Positions 24,790 through 35,633 are shown, counted from the first letter of the stretch. The stretch: DNA of 64,000 bases from Zanthoxylum bungeanum (GCA_019454045.1 SKCR01023726.1:1-64000); one strand, 5' to 3'. Notes: generated from the sequence alone by a model not told the origin. A program made the numbers and translations.

Positions 24790-25132
24790 TGGCAGTCCAC
24801 AACTTGGTTTTGGCCTTTTTGGGTGACGGTACCTAGACCCGGTTATGGTTATGGTTCGGAATTAAAACTGAACCAGTCAAAATCGTAACCGGACTGGTTC
24901 GGTTACAGTTTGAGGACTTTTAGAACCGCCTAACAAGCGATTCTAACGGTTCTAAAATGGAACTTAAGGTTCCGATTTGGAACCTGTCTTTTGCATGTTA
25001 CCGTTGTCATGCAACGGTATAATGGGATGTGCAAGAAACAACCCCAAAAATGAGGTTGTGCCTGCATTATTTTTTTAAAAAAAATTAAATAAAAGATAAA
25101 TATTATAAAATCCTAAATTACTAAAATACCCT
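24790..25132 (+). mobile_element. 5' part of a hAT-like DNA transposon
   Basis: It holds many GGTTCGG / AACCGG-type words (24836-24990) and a GCAACGGTATAATGGG block, as in the subterminal regions of plant hAT elements. It ends in ACCCT, which is repeated at 35634, where a TATA box and transposase remnant follow. The Athila-type element thus sits between the promoter-distal end and the promoter of this hAT copy. The exact terminal inverted repeat was not identified. Confidence 0.5.
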
Positions 25133-27172
25133 TGACCGGTGCGTAATCACATGCGTATAACGCAAGCGCACGTATCGCTCAAGTAGTATAAAAAGTATCG
25201 ATCCCACGAGGACTTAATACCTAAGCTATTAATTTATGAAGCCAAATTTTTTCGAGTATCTAATGGATTTATTGTTTGATTGGATAGTGACTTTAAAATT
25301 AAAACAAGTAAATGAAAATAGCGCGAAAGTAGATTAAGGAAAATTCAATATTATTAAACTATCCAGGGTTGTGAATTCTTCCAATACCTTTTTAAAGATA
25401 AAGTGGTTATTTCATGTTTGTGTAATATACTGGTTTACTAACCTGGAACACGAAATTCTGCAAAAGCCTATGTCGATGGTCAGATGCAAATACCCAGTGT
25501 AACCCAATTAAATCATATGTCTATGTCAACCAAGTTACCTGAATTCATTAAGATTAAGTTATAATTATGGCTACCTCCGCCCAACAGGTATATGTCTATC
25601 ATGTAAGGAAATCTATTAAAGGGTTATCTATCCTCAAGGAAGATCGTGGGCTATTAAGTCTAAGGCTGAAACCTAAAATTCCTTCGTCAAATTTATTTTA
25701 AGTTTACCCGATCAATCTTACTAGTGACCAGTTAACTAGAAGCATTAACCTTAAGACTTAATAAGTAAACCCTTATATTACCCAAACTATAAAATAACCC
25801 CTTATAAACCGGTGATATTAGATTTCATCACAACCCCAGATAACGGGCTTAGCTACGACAAATATTTACAACTACTAAAAGCTTAAAAATAAAAGACATA
25901 AAGTAAAGTGCTGAAAAGTAAATGATGGAAATTAAAAAGGTAAAAGTACAATGAAAGAAAATGTTGGGGTTAAAGGATTCACTTCTATTACTACTATTTT
26001 AGATATCTCTCTTAATATAATATATTAACTTGTGTGATATTACCAACCAGCCATATAGGCGGTAACCTGATTAAGTCAAATTAATAATTAATTACCAACC
26101 GACCAACCAAGCGGTATCCATGCTTAGTCAGGTTAAAAATAATTTATAAATAATTACCAACCGGCCAATATAGCGGTATCCTCATTAAGTCAGGTTTTAA
26201 ATAGTTATTATATTATAATTAAGGGAGATTAATCTAAATAGTAATAATAAAAGCTTTACATTTTACCCCAGCAGGGGGGAGTTACCTCCTCATTACTGAA
26301 AAGTAAAAACTGAAAAAGTAAAGAAATGTAAGTATTGTGCGTAAAAGTAAATAAAATTAATTACAGAACAAAAATTAAAAAAATAATATATAATCTTCTT
26401 AGTATTCTTAAGGAATTACAGAGAAGAAGGTATGGATCTGAAATGGAAAATTTGGCCTGAATTTATAGGCATCAGTAGGCCTAACGCGTCGCGACGCGGT
26501 ACCCTTGGCGCGTCGCGACGCACCGTGATTTACGGCGAGAATTTTAGATCTTACGACACGTGACAGGCGACGCCGGAAGCTGAATGATTACTCAATAATT
26601 GTGATGACATGGCGATGATGTGGCGATGTGGATTTTCGGCAGCATGTGATGGTGACACGTGGCATAAGATGATTAGCTGATGATGACGTGGCTGACACAT
26701 GGCAAGCTGACTTGGCATGTGACTGATATGGATGCCATGTGGCTGACACATGGACGACATGTGCCGATGTCGATTGTTGGCAGCATGTGATGATGACACG
26801 TGGCATGGCGTACGTTAGCGGATCTGCTCTGATGTTGACATGTGGCAGGCGCACGTTAGCAAGTGCGCATGTTAGCAGACTTCTCAGATTTTGACACGTG
26901 TCTCGACATATTTTAGCAAGATTCAGCGCACGTTAGCAAGGTCTAGCGCACGTTAGCGGTCGCGACGTAGAAGGCTTGCACGTTCAAATTACTGTTTTAC
27001 CATTTTTGTCTGTTTTTCACTGTTTTGGCCCTGAATTGCTTCCAGAGAGTCCTGAAATTTTATTTATCTACAAAATAACACAAAACACATTAAAATATTC
27101 ACAAAACACAAGAAACTATACAAAATATTAGGTCAAATGAGTGGGAAATAGTGATACATCTACGACTCATCA
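25133..27172 (-). repeat. 3' LTR of the Athila-type element
   Basis: 2,040 bp. On the minus strand it begins TGATGAGTCG and ends GGTCA. It contains a triple sub-repeat (about 26035-26205), a pair of GCGTCGCGACGC palindromes (26485-26525), a TATAAATTCAG-type TATA box on the minus strand near 26460, and three CACGTG sites. Confidence 0.85.
26035..26205 (-). repeat. Three sub-repeats inside the Athila-type LTR
   Basis: Units start with ATTACCAACCrgCCAA, carry a GCGGTAtcC block and end with TTAAGTCAggTT. They are spaced about 50-65 bp and recur in the other LTR at about 34500-34665. Confidence 0.8.
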
Positions 27173-27737
27173 CAACCTCAAACCTAACATTTTGCTAGTC
27201 CTCGAGCAAAACAACAAAATAAAATAACATAAACATCTTTAAAATAAAATTAAGCTAAGCCACTTTCGTAGGGATCACGGTTGCATTTAGCGTATGCAAC
27301 AAGCCTTTAAACCCCTAGGTGTCCCTAGTGGACGAGTTGTAGTCTCGTGATGGCTTACAGCAACGATACCCACAAACGTTTTACAAAAGTAAAAAGATAG
27401 TAAAACTAATGCACACAAAAATAAAAAGACAAGAGAAAATAGAATAAAGAAGTTAGTGACTAACCAGGTGAAACTTTTTATCCAAGTTTAGAGTTGTTTT
27501 CTTTCTTTCTAAATTACTGAATAGGTAAATTCTCCGATTATTTTTACCATTCTCCATACACACATCCAATAAAATATTAATTAACTCATTTTTTTCCCAC
27601 AATAGTCACAAGTGTAGTTGAAAAGAAGGTAATATTTTTGTCCTAAAGTTATATCAGAATCACACCTTTTTTAAGCAATGGAATATTTTTCTGATTTTTC
27701 TGTTTTTTTTTTTAATTTATATACAATATCTTACATC

Positions 27738-27970
27738 CATGTAGTGAGCTTTAGGCCAGTGACTCCCAAACCAGTTGTCTTTAGGGCACTAGGTGTTAAG
27801 ACACCCCTACGGACTTAATTACTCTGACTTCAGATATATATTTTTTTTTCCTAACATCTTCGATCCATGTAGCGAGCTTTAGGCCAGTGACTCCCAAACC
27901 AGTTAGCTTTAGGGGCACCATGTGTTAAAACACCTCTACGGACTTAATTACTCGGATCTCAGACGTGTTT
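27738..27970 (-). repeat. 128-bp tandem repeat, two copies
   Basis: CATGTAGtGAGCTTTAGGCC starts at 27738 and 27866, and both units run through a CTACGGACTTAATTACTC block. It lies between the LOG-like frame and the 3' LTR, in what would be the element's 3' untranslated region. Confidence 0.85.
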
Positions 27971-28357
27971 TTTTTTATCCCATCGCTTTTTTAAGATGCT
28001 TCCTCCAATTAAACTAGAGCACTAAATATTACAAACTTTTCAATTACAACTCATGTCCGTATGTTACCATGTATGTTGATAATATATGTCAATTGAGTAT
28101 ATTAAGATTCTTTTAGTCAATATTATGGAGAATTTACAAATTAAATAATTCAAAAGGAAATAAATAAAAATTAACTTGTTCCGAAATAGGTTGAGATACG
28201 TCTCAGGAGTAGAAACTCCTTACACAGCTATCTCACATCAATTTCACCTGATTAATCGAATTAAAAACACAAAAACACAAAATATTTTTTTGAATTTTTC
28301 GAAAAATTTTGGACTAAAAATAAAAACAACATAAAAACAAGATACTAGTCAATTATT

Positions 28358-28372
28358 CCCTACCCCCAAACC
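28358..28372 (-). other. Internal polypurine-tract-like motif after LOG-like frame
   Basis: On the minus strand this reads GGTTTGGGGGTAGGG, preceded by a GGGGACAATGTCTCATTTA-like context. A related but weaker motif (TTAGGTTTGAGGTTG) lies directly at the LTR, 27173-27187. The duplicate could be a second plus-strand primer or the relic of an earlier LTR junction. Confidence 0.45.
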
Positions 28373-28458
28373 TAAATGAGACATTGTCCCCGATGTCTTA
28401 AAAAGTTGAAGATGAGTTTAGAAGATAGTACCTTGTTAGCTGAAAGTTTACATTAAAA

Positions 28459-29091
28459 TTAAAGATTAAGATCGAGATTTATCCGACGTTTTTTACCACG
28501 ATCATTATCAGACCAGTTTATCTTGGAAATGATAGGGTCAATTTGTGGTTCAAATGCTAAGATTTGGTCAATTAAATCTGGGGCCGTTCTGGCAGTGAAA
28601 ATGATTTCTTTTAAAGGTTTTGACACGAACTCATTTCTCCGGGCATCATCAAGAAATACACAAATAAAATCATAGAATCCATCAGCGTTAAACAGTCCAA
28701 TTGGTTTCTAGTGTATGTTCAAGTTCGCCCAAGATAGTACTGTAAAGATTTCCTCCATTGTACCCAAGCCACCTGGCAAAGAAATAAAAGCATCAGCACG
28801 ATTAATCATTTCTACCAGTCGTTCAGACATACCTGGCACGATCAGCTCTTCTTCGTTTGATGATCCTATCAGATTCGCCTCCGCCAAAGGTTTTGGGATG
28901 ATTCCCAATACTTGACTGCCTCCATCCTGTACAGCCTTTGAAACGATTCCCATTAGTCCAAGATTGCCACCGCCATATACTAGGTGCATATTCCTTTCAA
29001 CTAAGACTCGACCCAATTCATGTGCTGCCTCTACGTATTGTGGCTTAGTACCAACACTAGTACCACAAAGACACAGATATTTACAACTCAT
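28459..29091 (-). pseudogene. LOG-like: LOG-like cytokinin-activating enzyme, one in-frame stop
   Basis: The frame has 210 codons plus a terminal TAA, with no intron, no frameshift and a single TAG at codon 128. LOG enzymes (lysine decarboxylase-like Rossmann fold, cytosolic) cleave ribose 5'-phosphate from cytokinin nucleotides to give active bases. Visible landmarks are CKYLCLCG at 3-10, YGGGNLGLMG at 39-48, VLGIIPKPL at 61-69, GMSERLVEM at 87-95 (keeping the Arg but with Leu for the usual Lys after it), and the signature PGGLGTMEE at 106-114. After the stop the frame continues with KPIGLFNADGFYDF, family-like to the end and with a basic tail. Plant LOG genes have several introns, so an intronless copy suggests capture through RNA. 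It lies on the sense strand between integrase and 3' LTR, inside the TSD-bounded element. No poly-A tail follows it. Confidence 0.85.
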
Positions 29092-29376
29092 CTTCTTGAA
29101 GTGGCTTCCATTTTATGTATGTTTCTTTTCTCAAATCTGGATGCCTTCAAAAGTGCAAAGATTAGTTAAATTTATAACACCTGAAAGGGGTGAGTAATAA
29201 TAGCACTAGTATCTTCCAAAGAACGATTATTAGCAAAACAATAAAAGAAATCGTGAAAGGTCAAAAATTTTGGATCTTGTCGGAGAAAATAAAAGAAAAT
29301 AATAAAACAAATCATAATTATTATGAAAAGATAAAGAGATATAATATTTACAGGTCGTAACAGCTTTGAATGACGT

Positions 29377-29925
29377 CTATGCGTGAGGGACAAGCTTCTT
29401 ATCCAATTTTCTTATAAATTGGCAAACAGGGTCTTTTAGAGTTAGATTCCCGAGACTTAATTGTTGTCTTTCTTTTCGGAATTGTGTATATAACAAGCGA
29501 ATTTCGTGATACACATTTCCACTGGGATGCGTCTCAGAAGACTTAGATATGTCATCCAAAGACTCCTTACTCAGGTCATCCCTAATGAAATTAATCTTAT
29601 CTTCACGGTTATCAGACACCATTCCTAAATAACGACAACGAGTATTACAAAACATACGAGCACATTTATAGCATACACCCATTCTTTTGGCTCTTCTCTT
29701 TTTAGCATAGGTGCTTCTTCCTAAACCAGACATGTGTGAAATAAAAGAGTCAGAAGACTCACCTGCCAATCGGACCCGTGCTTCAATAATCCAACAAATG
29801 TCATTATGAATACCTTTGATCATCAGTAGTCTCATCCGTTCCAAGCGAGCTTTGTAGATCTTCATCAGAGAATTTTGAGGGAGAGAAGGAAATTGCTTGT
29901 GAAGATTTGCGAGAACTTCTTCCAT
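29377..29925 (-). CDS. 182-aa Cys-motif protein in the env position, function unknown
   Basis: An uninterrupted frame encoding 182 aa lies directly after pol and before the LOG-like frame, on the element's sense strand. I do not recognise a named family. Visible are a helical N-terminus with a FPSLP segment (12-16), a basic stretch at 74-83 (AKKRRAKR, possible nuclear targeting), a C-x2-C-x4-C-x3-C motif at residues 85, 88, 93 and 97 that could bind zinc, and a charged C-terminal half. No signal peptide or membrane segment is seen, so it does not look like an envelope protein. The ATG at 29923-29925 lies 2 nt after a TTTCAG, a plausible splice acceptor. Because it is open while pol is broken, it may have been under recent selection or simply been lucky. 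Confidence 0.6.
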   Translation of the reverse strand: MEEVLANLHKQFPSLPQNSLMKIYKARLERMRLLMIKGIHNDICWIIEARVRLAGESSDSFISHMSGLGRSTYAKKRRAKRMGVCYKCARMFCNTRCRYLGMVSDNREDKINFIRDDLSKESLDDISKSSETHPSGNVYHEIRLLYTQFRKERQQLSLGNLTLKDPVCQFIRKLDKKLVPHA

Positions 29926-30059
29926 CCTGAAATCTATTTTTACCTACACAAATTAAACACACCAAAATAAAACACATCAAATCACAATATATACACAAAT
30001 TTCATGGGTTGCCTCCCAGCGAGCGCAAAGTTTAAAGTCATCAGCTAGACGTGACTTCT

Positions 30060-31200
30060 CGAACGTTAGGCTGGATCTGAAAGTATGACACTTTCTTTTT
30101 GTCGCTCAAATGATTCTCCCCAATAGTGCTTGACACGCTGACTGTTAACCTTGAATGTTTCGTTAGTGTTGGGATCAAGTAACTCAACAGCTCCATATGG
30201 TAAAACCTAAGTGATCACAAATGAACCTGACCATCTTGATTTCAACTTTCCAGGGAAAAGTTTCAACCTTGAATTGTACAACAATACCTGCTTCATTGGT
30301 TCCAATTGTCTGCGCACTATTTTTCGATCATGTCATTTCTTGGTCTTTTCCTTATATAATCTGACATTCTCATAAGCCTGTAGGCGAAATTCCTCCAATT
30401 CATTGAGTTGGTGAAGTCGATTCTCTCATGCTGCTTGTGGATCAAGATTTAACTTCTTCAGTGCCCAGTACACCTTGTGTTCAAGCTCAACTGGCAGATG
30501 GCATGCTTTCCCAAACACCATTCGATATGTGGACATACCAATGGGTGTTTTGTAAGCTGTCTGGTAGGCTCATAGTGTGTCATCCATTTTTATAGACCAG
30601 TCCCTCATTGTTGATCCAACGGTTCTCTCCAAGATTTTTTTGATCTCCCTGTTTGAAACTCCAACCTGTCTGTTTGACTGTGGGTGGTAAGCAGTGTCAA
30701 CTTTATGAGTAACTTCGTATTTGGATATGATTGCATCAAAATATTTTTTGCAGAAATGTGTGCCACCATCACTGATAATAGCCCGAGGTGTTCTGAAGCG
30801 AGTGAAAGTATTCTTTTTAAGGAATTTGATCACCACTTTTGAATTGTTTGATGGCAGTGCAATTGCTTCAACCCATTTGGAGACGTAGTCTACCACAACT
30901 AGTATGTACAGGTTTCCGAATGATGGAACAAAGAGTCCTATAAAATCAATCCCCCATACATCGAATATCTCCACTTCTAGAATGTTTTGCAAAGGTCTTT
31001 CACTTCTCCTCGAAATATTTCCCGTTCTCTGGCATCTGTCACATTGAAGAGAAAACAAGTAAGCATCTTTAAAAAAAAGTGGGCCAGAACAAACCTTATT
31101 GTAGGACTTTGGTTGTAGTTTTGTTTCCGCTGAAGTGTCTGCCATATGGTGATGAATGACAATGTTGCAGAACATTGTTGACCTCCTCATGTGGAACACT
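30060..31200 (-). pseudogene. Athila-type integrase, broken
   Basis: Integrase inserts the element's cDNA into the host genome. The zinc-finger region is degenerate (HHH near 31140 and CDRCQRTGN near 31030). The core retains GIDFIG and SDGGTHF with the two catalytic Asp. The expected Glu, 36 residues after the second Asp, is Gly (QVGVSNREIK). The main frame stops at about 30570. Beyond that, family-like C-terminal sequence (VLLYNSRLKLFPGKLKSRWS) continues to about 30070 through further stops. Confidence 0.8.
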
Positions 31201-31297
31201 GTCTCAATAATTGATCAGCACAATGTTTGAACAAGTACGGCTCATCCCAAATATAGTGTTTGACTTCTTTGAATAACTTCTTTCGTTGCTGAGTTGT

Positions 31298-32740
31298 TCA
31301 TTCCAATGGCCATTTTCTCGATACTATATAGTTGACATAGTCAGCATACCAATGGACATCATACTGTTTCATGGCAAACAACTGTTCATCAGGAAAAGTT
31401 TCTTTGATTGTCAATTCTTTGCCAACTATTTCTCCATTCTCGAGCCTCAATAAATGATCTGCCACTTGGTTTTCTGTCCTTTTCTTGTCTCGAATCTCCA
31501 CGTCAAATTCTTGTAAAAGAAGTATCCAACGGATCAATCTGGGTTTGGCATCTTTCTTCGTAATCATGTATTTGATTGCTGAATGATCTGTGTAGACCAC
31601 CACTTTGGAACCCAGCGGATAGGATCGAAATTTATCAAAAGCGAACACAACTGCGAGCAACTCCTTTTCAGTGGTTGTGTAGTTGAGTTGAGCTTCATTC
31701 TGAGTTCTGGTGGAGTAATAAATGGTGTGGAAAACTTTTACTTTGCGTTGTCCCAAAACTGCACCTACAGCAAAATCACTAGCATCGTACATCACCTCAA
31801 ATGGAAGGGTCCAGTCTGGTGCTACAATGATATGAGCAGAAACCAGCTTCTGTTTTAGGATCTCAACAGCTTCGTGACATTTTTTGGTGAAGTTGAAAGG
31901 CACATCCTTCTCCAGAAGATTACACAGAGGTTTAGCAATCTTGGAAAAGTCTTTGATAAATCTCCTGTAAAAACCAGCATGTCCAAGAAAGCTCTGAATC
32001 CCTTTAACAGATGTTGGTGGAGGTAATTTTTCAATTGTCTCGATCTTTGCTTTGTTTACCTCGATTCCCTTTTGTGAGATTCGATGTCCAAGGACGATGC
32101 CTTCATGCACCATGAAGTGGCATTTATCCCAGTTGAGTACCAGGTTAGTATCTTCGCATCTTTGTAACACATGTTCCGGATTTTGCAAACAGTGGTCGAA
32201 AGAGTCTCCAAACACAGAGAAATCATCCATGAAAACCTTCATACTTTGTTCCAGCATGTCTGAGAAGATAGCCATCATGTAACGTTGAAATGTGGCAGGA
32301 GCATTACATAGTCCAAATGGCATCCTGCGGAAAGCAAAAGTACCATACGGACATGTAAAAGTGGTTTTCTCCTGATCTTCGGGGGCGATGGCTATCTGAT
32401 TGTACCCCGAGTAACCATCCAAAAAATAATAAAATTCATGTCCCGCCAGTCTGTCTAGCATCTGATCAATTAATGGCAGCGGAAAATGGTCATTCCTTGT
32501 TGCTTTGTTCAGCTTCCGGTAGTTCATGCATACCCTTCATTCAGTCACTGTTCTTGTTGGAATTAGCTCATTCTTTTCATTTGTGACTACAGTAATTCCT
32601 CCTTTCTTTGGCACACACTGCATAGGACTCACCCAAGTGCTGTCAGAGATGGGGTAAATGATGCCAGCATCCAACCATTTGATAATTTCTTTCTTCACGA
32701 CCTCCTTCATGATTGGATTGAGTCTTCGTTGATGCTCCAC
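31298..32740 (-). pseudogene. Athila-type reverse transcriptase and RNase H, one stop
   Basis: This region copies the element RNA into DNA. The upstream part (32740-32537: LDAGIIYPISDS, VPKKGGITVV) ends in one in-frame TGA just before VCMNYRKLN. The rest, 409 codons, is open from 32527: [19 protein letters not shown], the active-site block [20 protein letters not shown], then RNase H with [13 protein letters not shown] and TDHSAIKYM. It ends at 31298, short of the integrase frame, with a further break between them. Confidence 0.85.
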
Positions 32741-32749
32741 TGTGGGTTG

Positions 32750-33980
32750 TTACTCATCATTCATCAGAATCTTGTGCATGCAAAATGATGGACTAATGCC
32801 TCGAATGTCTAATATAGTCCAGCCAATGGCTTTCTTGTGTTCTCGTAACACTCTTAGAAATTTTTCTTCCTGCTCCAATATTAGCGACGAAGAAATAATC
32901 ACAGGTAATTCAGAAGAATTTCCTAAGAATACATATCTGAGATGGCTCGGAAGTAACTTCAGCTCCAGTTGTGGTGGTTCTTCAATCGAAGGTTTGATTC
33001 GCTCCTTCTTCGGGAGTTCCAGGCTTTCAACTGGTGGTGTCGATTTGAAACGAAATGGCTTGTCAAGATAGTTGATACATTCCAGAATTTCAGCATCTAG
33101 CTCGATGTCAGTCATATTGGTGATGCAAGCTTCAAGTTTATCCGTGGGAGGTGGTTCAGTATCCTGGATGATACTATCAACAACATTAACTCTGAAACAT
33201 TCTTCTTTCTTTTCATCACTCGGGAATTTCATGGCTTTGAAAACATTGAAGGTAGCTTCTTGGTTCTGAACTTTCATGGTTAGTTATCCTTTTTGCACAT
33301 CAATAACAGTTCGACATGTAGCCAAAATGGTCTCCCAAGGATGATAGGTACATCTTTGTCTTCTTCCATATCAAGGATAATAAAATATGCTGGGAGAATG
33401 ATTTTGTCAACTTTGACCAGCATATCTTCAACAACTCCTCTCGGAAATACGAGCGTTCTATCCGCAAGTTACAGAAAGACTGAGGTAGGCATTGCTTCTC
33501 CAATTTACAGTTTCCTGTAAATAGAAAAATGCATTAAATTAACACTTGCACCTAAGTCACATAAAGCCTTACCGATGTAATGTTCTCCAATGGTGCATGG
33601 GACAGTGAAACTGCCAGGATCATTCAAATTCGGGGGAAGTTTTCTCTAAATGATGGCGCTGCATTCTTCCGTTAATACTACTGTCTCATAATCTCCCAAT
33701 CTTCTTTTTCGTGAAAGAATGTCTTTCATGAATTTCACATAGCTGGGCATTTCTTCCAACGTTTCTGCAAATGGGATGTTGATGTGCAGCTTTTTGAAAA
33801 CCTCCAAGAAACGGGCAAACTGCTTGTCCAGTTTGTTTTTCTGAAGACGCTGTGGAAAAGGTAGATGTGGAGTGATTTGATCTTTTTCCTTTGCTTCTTT
33901 TTCCTCCATCTGTTGCTCTGCTTCTTTTTGAACTTCTTCAATGGATGCCTTGATTCCAACATCTTTGTTGATTTCAGTAC
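32750..33980 (-). pseudogene. Athila-type gag C-terminus and protease, broken
   Basis: The segment 33909-33646 (KNKLDKQFARFLEVFKKLHI, MPSYVKFMKDIL) is the conserved stretch upstream of Athila proteases. The protease active-site region reads LCDLGASVNLM near 33535-33560, with Asp-Leu-Gly in place of the common Asp-Ser/Thr-Gly, as is usual in Athila. Frames change at about 33510 and 33290. A 175-codon linker frame (33277-32750) leads to RT. The N-terminal gag is absent because sequence upstream is deleted at 33980/33981. Confidence 0.75.
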
Positions 33981-35633
33981 CATATGTCTATGTCAACCAA
34001 GTTACCTGAATTCATTAAGATTAAGTTCCAATTGTGGCTACCCCAACCCAACAGGTATATGTCTATCCTGTAAGGAAATCTATTAAAGGGTTATATATCT
34101 TCATGGAAGATCGTGGGCTATTAAGTCTAAGGCTGAAACCTAAAATTCATTCGTCAAGTTTATTTTAAGTTTACCCGATCAATCTTATTAGTGGCCAGTT
34201 AACAAGAAGCATTAAGCTTAAGACTTAATAAGTAAATATTTATATTACCCAAACTATAAAATATCCCCTTATAAACTGGTGATATTGGATTTCATCACAA
34301 CCCTAGATAACGGGCTTAGCTACGACACATATTTACAACTACTAAAATCTAAAAATAAAAGACATAAGGTAAAGTGCTGAAAAGTAAATACTGGAAATTA
34401 AAAAGGTAAAAGTACAATGAAAGAAAATGTTGGGGTTAAAGGATTCACTTCTATTACTACTATTTTAGATATCTATCTTAATATAATATTAACTTGTGTG
34501 ATATTACCAACCAGCCATATATGCGGTAACCTGATTAAGTCAAATTAATAATTAATTACCAACCGACCAACCAGGCGGTATCCATGCTTAGTCGGGTTAA
34601 AAACAATTTATAAATAATTAGCAACCGGCCAATATAGCGGTATCATCATTAAGTCAGGTTTTAAATAGTTATTATATTATAATTAATGGATATTAATCTA
34701 AATAGCAATAATAAAAGCTTTACATTTTACCCCAGCATGGGAGAGTTACCTCATCATTACTGAAAAGTAAAAACTGAAAAAGTAAAGAAATGTAAGTATT
34801 GTGCGTAAAAGTAAATAAAATTAATTACAGAATTAAAATTAAACAAACAAGATATAATCTTCTTAGTATTCTTAAGGAATTACAGAGAAGAAATTATGGA
34901 TCTGAAATGGAAAATTCGGCCTGAATTTATAGGAGTCAGTAGGCCTAGCGCGTCGCGACGCACTACCCTTGGCAGGTCGTGATGCGCCGTGATTTGCGGC
35001 GAGAATTCTGGATCTTGCGAGACGTGGCAGGCGGCGCCGGCAGCTGAATGATTACTCAATAATTATGATGATGTGGCGATGTGGATTGTCAGCAGCATGT
35101 GATGGTGACACGTGACATAAGATGATTGGCTGATGATGATGTGGCTGACACGTGGCAAGCTGACTCGGCATGTGACTGATATGGACGCCACGTGGCTGAC
35201 ACGTGGATGACATATGGCGATGGCGATTGTCGGCAGCATGTGATGATGACACGTGGCACGGCGCACGTTAGCGGATCTGCTCTGATGTTGACACATGGCA
35301 AGCGCATGTTAGCAAGTGCGCATGTTAGCAGACTTCTCAGATTTTGACACATGTCCCGACATATTTAAGCATGATTCGGCGCACGTTAGCAAGGTCCAGC
35401 GCACGTTAGTGGTCGCGACACAGAAGGCTTGCGTGTTGCGACGCCCAAATTATGATTTTGCTCTTTTTATCCATTTTTCACTGTTTTAGCCCTGAATTAC
35501 TTCCAGATAGTCCTGAAACTTTATTTATCTACAAAATAACACAAAACACATCAAAATATTCACAAAACTCAAGAAATTATATAAAATATTAGGTCAAATG
35601 AATGGAAAATAGTGATACATTTACCATTCATCA
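33981..35633 (-). repeat. Truncated 5' LTR of the Athila-type element
   Basis: Colinear with 25514-27172 of the other LTR (1,653 against 1,659 bp). The 381 bp equivalent to 25133-25513 are missing at the junction with gag. It carries five CACGTG G-boxes at 35109, 35149, 35189, 35200 and 35250. The two LTRs are clearly diverged. Confidence 0.85.

Larger units (their letters stand above)
25133..35633 (-). mobile_element. Athila-type Ty3/gypsy retrotransposon with extra ORFs
   Basis: A 10.5 kb element flanked by the perfect TSD ACCCT (25128-25132 and 35634-35638). In minus-strand order it has a truncated 5' LTR (35633-33981), the end of gag with protease, RT and RNase H, integrase, a 182-aa ORF, a LOG-like ORF, a tandem repeat and the full 3' LTR (27172-25133). 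Protease (DLGASVNLM), RT (VFMDDFSVF) and the GGGAGGCAACCCATG word after pol match the Athila lineage. Gag N-terminus, PBS and 381 bp of the 5' LTR are deleted. Confidence 0.85.

Noticed and set aside
26551..26854. Overlapping small frames in the Athila-type LTR
   Set aside because: Similar frames occur in both LTRs because of the G-box and CAGCATGTGATG word repeats. No protein family is recognisable.
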